DNA of 64,000 nt, taken from positions 44,841,220 to 44,905,219 of the forward strand of contig CM030714.1 in NCBI GenBank assembly GCA_017979445.1, given 5' to 3'. Both the position numbers and the translations under genes were made by a program. Below are positions 35,001 through 46,335 of this stretch, piece by piece. The DNA is from Akebia trifoliata (taxonomy: Eukaryota; Streptophyta; Magnoliopsida; Ranunculales; Lardizabalaceae). The number at the start of each line of letters is the position of its first letter. Positions within the stretch are counted from its first letter, which is position 1. The notes below the pieces were generated by a model. It had not been told where the DNA came from, did not search any database, and saw only the letters and a program-made list of their open reading frames with translations.

Positions 35001-36253
35001 CTTATGAACTCTGGCCGTACTTTGAATAAATATTACAGTAATAATCTACGTAAAATCTTTTGCAGAAGCCTATCATTGACAGACTTGGCGAAGCTTATGA
35101 CAGCCCTGCCAAGGTAAGACGACTCTCGCAATCAGGTTGTTGTCTGTATACTACATTTTTTGCCACAAATAATATATTTTCTTGTACAGATAGAATTGGC
35201 ATTACAGTTATGTTGGGCTATTGGGGAGCATGGAGGTGGAGGTGGATCCCACAAAGATGCAGCTCGGGAGCTTTTTGAAAGCTTAGAATTGCTTTTATAT
35301 GAGAATCTCTTATCTAGGTTGGTGTAACTGTTGCCCATGTTATTGGCACCTTTAGAATTTTTCTTGGTTATATCGATTATATGACATGCTTTGATGTTTT
35401 CTTTTTTATTTATTTGGGAAGTCGTCTGGGTCTAAGCCAGGAGTCAATTCTTGGCTCTGATGGTGCAGCTTTTAGAAAATCATCCCAAGCTAGGCTTCTA
35501 TGTTTTGTCGTGACAGCTATTGCAAAGCTTGCAACATATCATCGTGAGTTACTACCAAGGGCACGTGTATCTTTAGCTAAGGTTTGTGCATCACTTAAGG
35601 TCAACAAGGTTCAAAATTTCTGAAAACTTGTCCATTCGTGTATAAATTATACTTAGTTAAATTATATTGGTTCTTCAGGTAGCTCGAGCCCGAAATGCAG
35701 ACATGAGAGTCTGGAGGCGGGCTCGTGATTATTTGGGATTAATGAATGAACCAGCAATATGTATGTCTGTTTTGGGACCTTCAAGTGGCCACAAGCAGAG
35801 TCCAGGCACTGTCAACTGGAGTAAGGGTGGCACTGAGATGATTGCTCACATTCCATTTTACATTCTAAGTGAACAAGAAGGTATGCTTCATGTAGCGTGG
35901 AGTCATGATTGTCTGGAATTTTAAAAGCTAGGTTTTGATTTACTTCAAGAGCTAGTTTTTGGTTCAAAATTCTCAGATGAGCATAACGCTCATTTTCATC
36001 AAGTGGTGATAATATTGAAATTATTTACTTGTTTCTCATTTTGAAGAATATTATGTAAGTTGAAAAATTATTGCATCCCAGTACATGAAATGGAAAATGT
36101 TCTCGTGCTCTATACAAGTGAATATGGAATTTATGGATTTTGGATTAACTCTTATGTTTTGATTATTTTATATGGTGTCTGTCTCTAAATTGTGCCCTTA
36201 TTGCAGGTCCACCCTTCCATGATTTTTCATTCTCAGATATCATTCCACGCTAA
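32076..36253 (+). pseudogene. 5'-truncated duplicate of AP5Z1 (exons 8-16)
   Basis: Exons at 32076-32222, 32645-32792, 32955-33031, 33304-33375, 35066-35113, 35190-35317, 35422-35581, 35679-35880 and 36207-36253 correspond one to one with exons 8-16 of AP5Z1. Every GT and AG is kept, no frame is broken, and the stop codon is present. Joined, they encode 342 residues beginning with the in-frame ATG that opens exon 8. Against the full gene there are 7 differences: 4 silent, plus Ile to Met (exon 11), Ser to Leu (exon 13) and terminal Cys to Arg. Exons 1-7 and the AP5Z1 promoter are absent, so by default it is a truncated pseudogene. It could still be used as alternative 3' exons of the upstream gene or from a new promoter. 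Confidence 0.85.
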
Positions 36254-37679
36254 GAAAGACGTGCCATTTGACAGATAAGAGGCATGTCCCAATTTTTCTA
36301 GTTAAGAGCACGATCAGCATTTTGGATATATCGATTTATTTTATTGATAAAAAAGAAAGTCTTTTTTGTGCTCAACAAAAGTTGTGTATCTCTTCTGTAT
36401 AAACTTGGGTTCGATCAAATTTCTCATGAAAATCTCAGAAATGGATATGTATTATAAACAAAGTGAGTTTATATTTTTAAATTTCATTGCAAATCACCTA
36501 GGCGAGAAGATTTATTTTGATGATGGATTCAGAAAAAAAGAATTTTCTTGTTTGGACGCCCAAGTGGGACCGACATGATGAATGGGCAGATCATGGATTG
36601 CTAATCCGATGGTTGAAGTTCGGGTTTTCAAACTATTGACGACGTACCCATATTGATGGATCTGCTTGAACAAAGGGAGTTTGTTTTGATTTACTCATGA
36701 AAACATTTACCATGTCTTTATTACATGAAAAACATAAATTAGCAGTACATAATGACCTGATCGATCAATACTATCCTTTCAAGAACAGTCAGATCAGAAG
36801 GTGCCAACGGTGTTTGTTTGGAGGATCTAGTTTTGAAGGTGGGGTTAATTGTGGTAGACTAATTTGTTAGGATTAATTAATTAATTAATTTTTTTTTTGG
36901 GTTGGGGTGGAGATTATTAGTCCTGGGAGAAGATCATTTTTTTTGGCCAAGATGGAAAATCATTGCTTCAGGGAAGATTATTTCTGATTAAAATGCATAA
37001 TCACAGTACTTGCAAATTATATTTTTCTTCTCGATTTTTCCTTGCAATTATAACGATTATTGGTATAATAAATTAATCCTTTCTTATTGATTTCTTTGAC
37101 GGGTCTCATCCTGCTCATAATCTCAACATTGTAAGGATATTGAAAATGAAGGAGTTAAAAAAAAAAAAAAAAAAAAAAAAAAGAAGGCAAGAGGATAAAG
37201 ATGAGTGTGTTTTGAGTCATGTTTCATTGGTCTCTCATAGACGATCATGTTAAAAGGGGATGTGTCATCACCCTTATACAAAATTTTGAACTACGCAAAA
37301 TTTCAGAATGAAGTTGTAGCTGTGACAATGGTAAAGTTGACCTCTTGATTGAACTCCAACTATCTCACCCTTCTGCATACTCCTATTAAAGCCATAACTC
37401 TTGAACCCACAACATCATTACTTGGGCCAATCCCTCATGGGTTTCCTCCTATATTCAACGACTTTTCCTTATAGAGGAAGTGGATTGATGTGCCAAGGAT
37501 TTTCTTTTTCAATCGTGATGGATAATTCAAAACGGAGCATTGTTGAAAATAAACCCCAACTACTCATTTTAGAGGTACGTATATTCCTTCCACTGATAAT
37601 CGTGCAGACACACTTAGGGATGATATTGTTGTCTAAATTTTTTTGACTTGAGGACGAGTCGTTTCAAAGGGGAAGGGGA

Positions 37680-37936
37680 TGTTAGGATCCTTATATAATT
37701 CAATTTAGTATTATTTTAGAGAGTTTCTATTTTAAGTTTATGAGGAGTTTAGTATAAGTCTAATTAGGTTGTCAAATTAAATTATGATTATTCTATTTTA
37801 GATTTATAGCCAAAGTGGCAAGTAATCATCTATGCATAGGTGGATTGATCTTATTATTAAGCAAGCAATAATAATAAATTTGTGTCTTCCTCCTTTCAAT
37901 AAATTATTATTCTTCTTCTTGGTCTAAGAATCCTAA
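37680..37936 (+). mobile_element. Retrotransposon 3' LTR with polypurine tract (unit B)
   Basis: Copy of 28030-28288. Same polypurine tract AAGGGGAAGGGGA before TGTTAGGATC. The right end reads CCTAAC and then joins 'ttcacac': a 17-bp deletion between two CCTAAC words removed the terminal CA and the following spacer. Confidence 0.65.
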
Positions 37937-37979
37937 CTTCACACTTTTCTGTTCTATTATCCATTAACCTTGTCAGCGA

Positions 37980-40480
37980 TAAGGTTTTATGTAACCGCAT
38001 TTAGAGAGGGAAATAGCTTCCTTTGTGTAAACACGCAATTGAAACATAATAAAATTGTTATTTTATTAAGAGTTTATTTCTTATATAAAAAAAAGTGTTA
38101 AAACAACTTATTAAGGGTATGTTTGGTAATATTTCTGAAGTCTGAAGTTTGTTTTTTGAAATCTGAAATCGTATTCTGAAAAAATTGTTTGTTTATCATT
38201 TTAAAAATCTTTTGGTTAAAAATAGAATTTTAAAACATAATGGCTATTTTGATAATAATACACTTTTGTAATTCTAATAAATTATTAACTAAAAAACATA
38301 ATATGTTATGCATAATGAAACCATCCACACATTTTATCTCGATTTCTAATACATCAAACACCTCAAAAGTATTGTTTTCAATTTGAATTCATACTTGAAA
38401 AATTATATTCCAACAAGATAATACTCAAACAATAAATAATCATTTATTTTCTAGTTGAAAAATATAGGGGTTTAGGGTTCATATAAAAATATAGGGTTTT
38501 CAAATACAAATCGAGAAAAAGGGGAGAGACTTTGACAACACAGTTGTAGAGGAAGGAGAGGTAGAAAAGAAATGAATTAGAAAAATAAAAAAAATAAGGG
38601 TTTTAAGGTTCGTATAAAGAAAGGATAAATAATAAAAATTAGGATTTTGAGGAGGGTATTTTAAGAATAAAAAAAAATTTAGATTTCAGAAGTTTCATCT
38701 AGCATCTCTCCATCACTAGTTCAAAACTTCTGGATTTTGGTTCTAGAATGTGAAATCTGAACTAAAACAAATGGAAATAAAGCTTCTAAAATCTGAATTT
38801 TAAAGGTAGACCACCTCCATTCAGACTTCAGAAGTATTATCAAACATACACTAATTCGATTTCTACTAAAATACCTTTTTTTTTACTTTGCCGGCCACAT
38901 GTACCAACCACCTTGCACGTGACAATAGTTAATATAACCACTTTTATGCTAAGGGGTATATAGAGATTCGAAGGTGTGACTTGGGAGCACACCTAGTTGC
39001 CCTTACCATCTCATCTAGTCCCTAATGGTCTATTAAAATACCTAATATATCAATAATTATTAATTTCCTACTATGAAATCCTCTTTATTTAGGAATACCA
39101 ATAAAAATAAAAAGCCTAAACCTAGATAGAAATAGAAGTGTAACGGGGCCACTCTAAGACCTACCATGTTTTTATAGTGGAAAAGTGACTTCAATTGGAG
39201 CATATTCATCATTAATATCCTTAAAACTGTTCATTTCATCTGATATATTCCTTCTGGAAAATATATTTACATCTTCGAACATCAATTGTCGAGTGAGGTC
39301 ATAAGGCCGAGCCAAACGACATACAGGCCTATGGCTGTGTCTATAAGAACAAAGACTGATGCTCAAACAGTGAAACACGAGTTTTACGAAGCGTTAAGCA
39401 GTATACCTTTAGGGAGTTTGGAAGGTTGTAACTCCATAATAACACAATCCCTTGTTACATCAAACTTTTATTTCATCTGTTGAAATGTGTAATCATCTGC
39501 AGTAGATTTTTTAATTTGATTTATGACCAGTCCTAGTATTGGTCGATTTGCACATTGATGTCAAGATAGTTTCTCTGTTTGCATCGAGCCAACCACATTG
39601 CCTCTTGTAGCGTTGAAGACTGAGACATCAACACCTCATGCTCTATCTCGTCTTGAAGCCCTTGAACAATGATCCCATCAAGACTCTATTTGTCCAACCA
39701 TCAAATCTATTGGAAAGACCCCTCTCGATAAATTTGTATGGATTTAGAACCTTGTGGTAGTTTTGCTAATATGCCAAAAAGATTCTCATAGTCAATTGAT
39801 CCAAAACAAATTAACATGGCCTCCGTCATTCTTCCTTATGTGAGATCTGGGTTTGTATGATTATATCATCGAAACCAAATTGAAGATACTCCCTTCATGT
39901 GGAATGAGACAATAAAAGCCTTTTCATTTTCAACTTTTCCATAAAATCACTCTACTTTGAATATGAATTCTAAGTGATTCCCTTGAATCAAATTGTGGAA
40001 AATCTCTTCGAGCAAACCTTGGCTAAATCTTTCCATCGTTTACCCATCTGAATTCACCATGCTAGATTCCTCAATTCCTGTTCAGCTTCATTGTTGATGG
40101 GATGAAATTACAGGTTGAGATACTCCTGAGTTTGCTTAATCAAATCGAATCTTAGTTTGTTTACTCTATGGTCTCCTCCAATTTCTAAATTAGATTTGCA
40201 TTTTTAATTTCTTCAGATGGTCCAAGACTAATCTAACTCACATTTAGAAAGGGAAAGGACCTCCTTTTGAATTAACACATGATTGAAACAAACAATCTTA
40301 TTTTATTAATGAGTCTACTCCTTGTATAAATAAAGAGTCCTACAACAACTAACAATTCTAAACCTACTAAAATACGTAGTAAATCAATATTTAATTCCCT
40401 ATGATGGACTCCTCTATATTTAGGAATATGTATAGATATAGAAAGCCTAAATCTATAGAAATAAAATTATATATATAACA
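37980..40480 (-). mobile_element. Degenerate Ty3/gypsy-type element (unit B)
   Basis: Copy of 28362-30892, including the split left LTR-like repeat, the gag remnant (about 39640-40150, minus; an extra 8-bp deletion near 39718 relative to unit A) and the right repeat ending at about 40480. Confidence 0.5.
38115..38852. mobile_element. Tourist-like MITE, complete copy (unit B)
   Basis: GGGTATGTTTGGTAATATT ... AGTATTATCAAACATACAC, flanked by TAA on both sides (38112-38114 and about 38850-38853). Inverted termini of about 30 bp. About 735 bp, non-coding. This copy shows the true boundaries that are lost in unit A. Confidence 0.7.
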
Positions 40481-41004
40481 GTCACCAATCCCATGGAGTA
40501 TCCCTCAAAGTTGTAGCCAAACGTATTGAATGAAATCAGTAGTAAAATAATGATGAAGTATATATAATCTTTATTTATTTATCAACTTTTTGAGTAACGA
40601 TGAAAAAGAAGTAAGAGTGACGTCATAACTATTAAACCACAGTGAATTTAGTATACGACCCACCAGTTGACCTAGTCAATAGGATCTCTTGGACATCTCT
40701 TTGGAATATTTTGTTCTTATATGTAACTTCTGTAAATAGAAAGTCAATCTTCAAAAAGAGGAAACTTCTGTTTTTATCGTCGAAGGAGGAAATATTCACT
40801 TTGTACGTATCCTCTAAATGAGGAGACGATTTTGAGATTTTTGGGTGTCCAATAATACTTATGGAGTGTAAGAATTTTTTTATAAATGGAATGCAATTTG
40901 TACTAGACTACCAGATGATCTGCTAACAGTTGGTCATCCCTAACATTATGGAAGTTAAAAAGGTGACAAAAGAGGAGCCACATTGCAAACCTAATATTTC
41001 AAAG

Positions 41005-41220
41005 AATAATGATTTTCTAACGCCTCACTCTGACACATGTCTGCTGATGTGGCATGTGCTAGAATCATAGATTCTTTCCCTCAAATACACAACTACAAAT
41101 ATATTAGGGGGATATATAGTTATGTATCCCGAGAGAAAAAATCTATGATTCTAGTCTATGCCACATCAAGGGGCATATGGGGGCATGTGTCAAAGGGGAT
41201 GTAAAAAAATCATGACTCTA
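41005..41220. mobile_element. Palindromic MITE (unit B)
   Basis: Copy of 31408-31622 with a few substitutions; the right arm reads 'atgccacatcaaggggcata', restoring a better match to the left arm 'gctgatgtggcatg' than unit A has. Confidence 0.65.
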
Positions 41221-41920
41221 TTTCAAATGGAACAAATAATAATGATGATGGGTAGAATCTTATAGAGAGTGATATGCATCATATTTAAGATGCATGGGAT
41301 TGTATTATTGTCATTTTATCTCATCACAAATGGAAGGTTGTGATACGGTTGATCTTTTTGATAGGCAAGAGCCCTACCTAAAGTGAGGTATCCACTACTG
41401 TTTGCTTGTTGAAGAATACCTTACAGAATACAATCAAATATTTGTAATTTCTTATGCCGATCAACACTTGGTCGGTCATACTCATGGTTGTATGAGCCTC
41501 TTGTTTCCTCACCTCCTTCTGGTAGTTTGAGGAGGTAAGGTTCTATGGCCGTGAGCAGACCTCTATCTAAAGAGTGAGTTCAAGTTTTCTTTAGTTTAGT
41601 AGAGTAGACAAGTGTGTTTGCTTCCTCTTTCTTTGGTTGAACTTTACTTTTCTAATTCGGTACAACAATTCCATTTCGATATAACGAGGAGTTTATTAAG
41701 GTCAGTTCAAGAAGGAGTTACTTTGGTCAGTGCTACCAGGAGAACAAGCAAGCTACCTTGTTTGCATTCTAGAAACGGTAGTTTCCGCGCCCTTCTTGCC
41801 TACAGAAATGGATGTGAATGATAGTGACAGCTCTTAAAATTCTATTTAGTCTTCTTGACATATTTAACAATATCAATTAGGATATTTTGAATTGAATTTT
41901 TTTGACAATTAGAATAGTTA

Positions 41921-42040
41921 TGTTAGGATACTTAATTTCTATGTCTTGGTTAATGTAATATCTATAAATATCTTTTTAGGGTTTATGTAATAATCACCCA
42001 AGAATCATCAATTATGTTTCTACTACATGGTATCAAATCC
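41921..42040 (+). mobile_element. Ty1/copia-type 5' LTR with initiator-Met primer-binding site
   Basis: LTR-like TGTTAGGATACTTAATT ... TTCTACTACA (41921-42027, about 107 bp) directly followed by TGGTATCAAATCC, which matches the copia primer-binding site TGGTATCAGAGC complementary to initiator tRNA-Met. No second LTR and no pol are seen to 43800. Its short length would fit a TRIM-type or truncated element. Confidence 0.6.
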
Positions 42041-43799
42041 TAAGCTCTATTGATAGTACAATCTTGGTGCAATATTCTCTAACAAAGGTGCCATCGCCTA
42101 CATTGGACCTATATCCTTTTTTTCTTCCTTCTCTTTTACAACTACTTTATTTATTTATTTATTATTATTATTATTATTTTTTGATAAAAATCACACCTTT
42201 TATTTCTTTGCAAACCTCTCTAATTCACTTATTCAATTCTCAAGATCTCTATTTTCTTTTTTATCTTAAACCCCTCTAACAAGAGTTCTTTTGTAAGTCA
42301 CATGATCCTTTTAATGCTCTTATGTACTGGGAGAATGTTGACAAGTCTAATCTAGTGAACCACTAGTTTTGACTGTCTAAAAAATGAGTTGGATGCGACA
42401 ATGAAGGACGTTATTGTCAAACAATGATAACCAATAAACAAGATTGGATTTTTGGCCATCAATGAACATGTCACTTCATGAGATTAAGACCAACCTTTTA
42501 ATGCAACCAATTTTCCATTCTTTCTTGAAAGGACGATGCGATTGTGAGAGAGTAGTAGAGAATAACATGCATATATATTATTTGAATGTATGAAATATGT
42601 TGTATCATTGTTAATGTATTTCGTCACAAATGGAAGTGGAATCTTTAACAAAAAGGTCTGGTTATTAAAATCTAAACTACCTCAAATTATCAATTTGTTG
42701 GTCACCTTTTAAATAGGAATTTCATATCATTTGAATCTTGAGTAAATGAATGGTTTAATTACCTTTTGATTTTAAGCTAAAACATTAGATAAACATACTA
42801 AGGATCAGGTTCCGGTGATTCATGGAGAATAATTCGTGGGAAAACACATCTTCCCAACCGCGTATGCAGGCATGAAATCCAACAGTCAGGATTTACATGT
42901 ATCCCAATAAAACACACACCTCAGAAATACTTGACTAATTGATTTCATGTTTTCATGTATTCTTCCCGAGTCACCTCAGCCTGACCCATAAACTAATGTT
43001 ACTTGATTGTGAAAAGTCTACAGCTTGTTTATAGAAGAAAAAAAAAAAAAGAAGAAGAAAGAAAGAAGAAACAAATCATTTTCTCATAAGATTAGAAGGA
43101 CACCCTCAAGGTTTATATAGAGAATAAGCTGAAGAAGTTTTAGCATAGTAAGTTCTAACTAATTTAACACAACCTAATCTAACAATAATTCTAAGTTCAT
43201 AATTAAGTATATGGTATGACAAATTTATGTACACTATATTACAATGTATTTTATCTCTAAAACTTCATTACCCTTTCTTATTTGAACCTGGGCATGAATT
43301 ATAAGATTTAAAGTTCAGCCATTTTATCCTACTTTTTTCAATGATAACACCTTAAACATGTTTCCTTTGTCCAAGATCGAGATGACTCATCCAATATTTT
43401 GAAAATCTTGGTTGAGATTATGAAAGCCTGGCTGAGTCAACTAAATTTGGTATCAATTTTTATATATTTTTTTTATAAAAATAACTAATATTTGAAAATT
43501 CGACTGTTTGTTATCTATATAAAATCTATATAACATAAGATTTTTGTGATTGAGCATCTACTAATCCACCTTATAATAAAAAAGTAACAATTATTTAAAT
43601 ATAATACACATTAAAAAATTAAAAGGTTTAAAGGGTTAGACTAATAATAGACGTACGACTTGAATGTGTCAACTTGGGTTTTTTTGATTGCCGAGATGTG
43701 ATGCCAGATTAGAAAACCATGAATGGCATGCCATGCAGTAATTCATATTTAATGATCTGAAAGTGAGTTGAGAAATTATTTAAAAAACTGCATTCACGG
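42041..43799. other. Gene-free stretch after the copia LTR
   Basis: No supported gene. The first few hundred bases may be decayed retrotransposon interior. A TTA-type microsatellite lies at about 42148-42178 and a purine-rich GAA stretch at 43036-43072. Old 'gagtcaact' repeat words recur at 43380-43440. Confidence 0.4.
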
Positions 43800-44350
43800 A
43801 TCCAATTAATTCAAATATCATCAAGGGCTAATTGATTCGCAATAGAAAAGGATAGAGTGTTGATCATAAGCTTTTTTGATATGCATTTTTTTTTGCATAG
43901 AAAATCCTTGGAACCGAGGAAAGATTGAAATTTTCTTACTAATTCATGTGCTAGAAGAATACTATATGAGATGCGAAGACCTTTAATAAATGCAGATTGT
44001 GCAGGACCCACAATAGAACCGATGCATCTTGATAGTCTATTTGTTGTGATCTTTGTAATTACTTTGTACACAAAGTTACAAAGAGAAATTGCCATAAACA
44101 TAAGTAACACGCTTCTTCTTTAGGAATAAGAGCTATAAGAGTTGAATTTACCTTCTTAAGCAATTTTCCTCGGAGAAAATTTTAATATTGTGTTGCATAC
44201 ATTATCACCAACAATGCTCCAAAATTTAGTAAAATCAGAATCATTCAATTTGGAAACAGCGCCTGTGAGTGAGAAGACCTATTCGATGCACTCAGATGGA
44301 ATAAATACATCAGGGCCAAGATATTTATTTTTTAGGAGTGTCAAAATCAA
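43800..44350 (-). pseudogene. LINE reverse-transcriptase fragment
   Basis: Minus-strand frames read FTKFWSIVGDNVCNTIL, then NSTLIALIPKEE, then ISLCNFVYKVITKITTNRLS ... GPAQSAFIKGLRISYSILLA. This is the ordered signature of plant L1 reverse transcriptase (FxxxWxxIG, TLIxLIPK, PISLCNxxYKIxxKxxxNRL, QSAFxxGRxIxDNILLAHE). Frameshifts separate the blocks and the catalytic FADD region is missing, so it is a dead fragment. Confidence 0.75.
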
Positions 44351-45109
44351 CACTAAGAGGCTTACTGTTGGGATGATAACATTTATATCCTTGATTGTTT
44401 AATACTAATTTGCTACATCAATAATTAAGAAACTTGACTGGAAGTTAACCTAATAAAAGTACTCTTGTAGATAATGGAATATATCAATACAGTACTTTAA
44501 CTTTTTTTTTTTTGACAAAAACTTATATAAAAAAAATGCTTTCTAAACATCCACCAAGCACAACATTAACTAATTTTGGAGTTGAAAGTACATTCACTGG
44601 TGCATGGGATCATTTTCTGTATCTCAGCCCTCCTTCGAGTGTTCCTTTTATATTTATATTTCTTGTTTAAAATACTTATCATTTAATTTGTTGGGAAGAA
44701 AAAACTTTGACTAAAATATTGCAGATTTCCAACTATCTCATATCCAAATCATATTTATAATCTCATCCCAATCTCCTTTTGTGCATTGTGAGTCCAACTA
44801 TCCATGAATTATTTCCCTCCCAATGAGCACACCAAAGGTGCACCTAATTTCTTATCGCTGCCTCTTTTTTTTATTCCATCATGGGCTTCAAATGACTTTT
44901 TTCTCTTATAAAAAAGTCAATTCGAGATTTCACAGAATCCTGGATCGACCAATCACATGAATCGATGTGTACCAAGAGGTCCCCAATTTACGAACTACCT
45001 CGCAAGGCTTCGTGCGATTGCTCATGTGAGATTTTGTGAAATCATGGATTGGCTTTCCTGTGTGAGCAAAAAATCTCCTGCTTCAAATGCACCCAAGATT
45101 TTTATAAAT

Positions 45110-45450
45110 CGACAAATTTCCCAAAACATGATCAACTTTTGACGAAATTTCCATTTTGGCTAACTATTCATTTTAATCCCCAAAACATGAAGAGCAATTG
45201 CAGGTTTTTCAAAGTGACTATCTCGTTAGTTTAAAGTAGTAAGATCGCTGATTTGTTTCTTTGGAAATGACAGTCTCGTTAGTTATAAAAGGACGATCTC
45301 ACAAGTTTGCAGCAATCTCGCTACTTTAAACAAGCAAGATCGTCACTTTGAAAAATCTACGATCTCCCTTTTTACATTTTGGGAATAAAAATAACAAAGA
45401 GCCGAAATTGGCATTTTTTCATATTCAACTCCTGAAAATGGCAATTTACT
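45110..45450. mobile_element. Foldback MITE, family F member 1
   Basis: Left arm 'aaaacatgatcaacttttga ... ctattcattttaat ... caaagtgactatctcgtta'; right arm contains 'agatcgtcactttgaaaa ... acattttgggaataaaaat ... gagccgaaat'. The same words and order occur at 56572-56875 and 61948-62226. The central part repeats 'gatctc/cgatct' words. Confidence 0.55.
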
Positions 45451-45837
45451 CTTATAAATATCACAAGGTATATTTATGAATACCCTTGGGTATGAATCAT
45501 ATGAAAGAAGATTAGCGGAGTTCAACCTAAATCCAGAGAGTATGTGTAAGATAATTTAGAATATTAAAAGAGAATCATTTCCATATAACTTTTCTTGTAA
45601 GATCTCATTGTAGAATTAAAGAAAAGTGGTAAAGTGATTTGAAATAGCATTTGAACGAGCACTACTCAAAGACAAAGTGTGCAGAAAACCATACATGCTT
45701 TTTCTTGCGATATGAATTATATGCATGCACTTCAGGAAAAACGGTTCTCTTCACACAGTACTATACTTTGAGTGTTATCTCGAGTCAATATAGCTAGGCA
45801 CTAGAATTTAATAGTGGGGTTAACCATTCTTTCTTCA

Positions 45838-45882
45838 CACACACACACACACACAACCACACACACACACACACACACACGA
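45838..45882. repeat. (CA)n microsatellite
   Basis: ACACAC run of about 43 bp with one interruption, shortly before telomere-like sequence. Confidence 0.95.
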
Positions 45883-46008
45883 ATACAAAGTTATTTGCTA
45901 ACCAACAAGGTAGATTTTAAAACATATTGCATAAAAATATAAAAGAATAAAACCCACATGAATTCCAACCATACAAACCATAGTTCTAATTAATATCCCA
46001 TAAATTCA

Positions 46009-46335
46009 TGAACCCTAACTTAAACCTAAACCCTACCCTTCAACCCTATAATCTCAATCCATGATCCTAAAACTCATAAAACTCTATAGCCCTCCTGAGC
46101 CTTCCTCCTTCATCTGGGCTTGAAACAAATAATGTAGCGTATGCAAAGAAGATATTTAAAAAGGTGAAGTTGCCATAATCCTAAACTTTAAACCTAATCC
46201 TAAACCTAACCCAAAACCTGAACTTAACCCTAAACCCTAACCATAATCCTTCGACCCTAAAACCACATAAACTCTTAACCGTTATGCCTAACTATAAAAT
46301 TCTACTCCTAAACCCTATAATTCCTACCTTTAAAC
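46009..46335. repeat. Degenerate telomere-like (CCCTAAA) interstitial repeats
   Basis: Many imperfect copies of the plant telomere unit, such as 'aaccctaact', 'cctaaaccctaccc', 'ttaaccctaaaccctaacc' and 'taaaccctat'. They are interspersed with diverged spacers, so this is not a perfect array. Confidence 0.55.

Larger units (their letters stand above)
32043..41635 (+). repeat. Tandem segmental duplication, unit B (9,593 bp)
   Basis: Near-identical direct copy of 22248-32042. By eye, exons differ by about 0.7% (7 of 1,029 bp) and a sample intron (intron 8) by about 2%, plus indels: loss of 58 bp near 33098, loss of about 68 bp near 36798, a 17-bp loss after the LTR at 37936, and an A-run instead of a T-run at 37157-37182. 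Order and orientation of all embedded elements are the same as in unit A. Confidence 0.95.

Noticed and set aside
32043..41635. Unit B as an independent second gene locus with its own complete AP5Z1
   Set aside because: Exons 1-7 are absent and the 5' side is the end of unit A.
44957..45234. Overlapping 61-codon frames
   Set aside because: Lie at the edge of a foldback MITE; two frames open at once and no similarity recognised.
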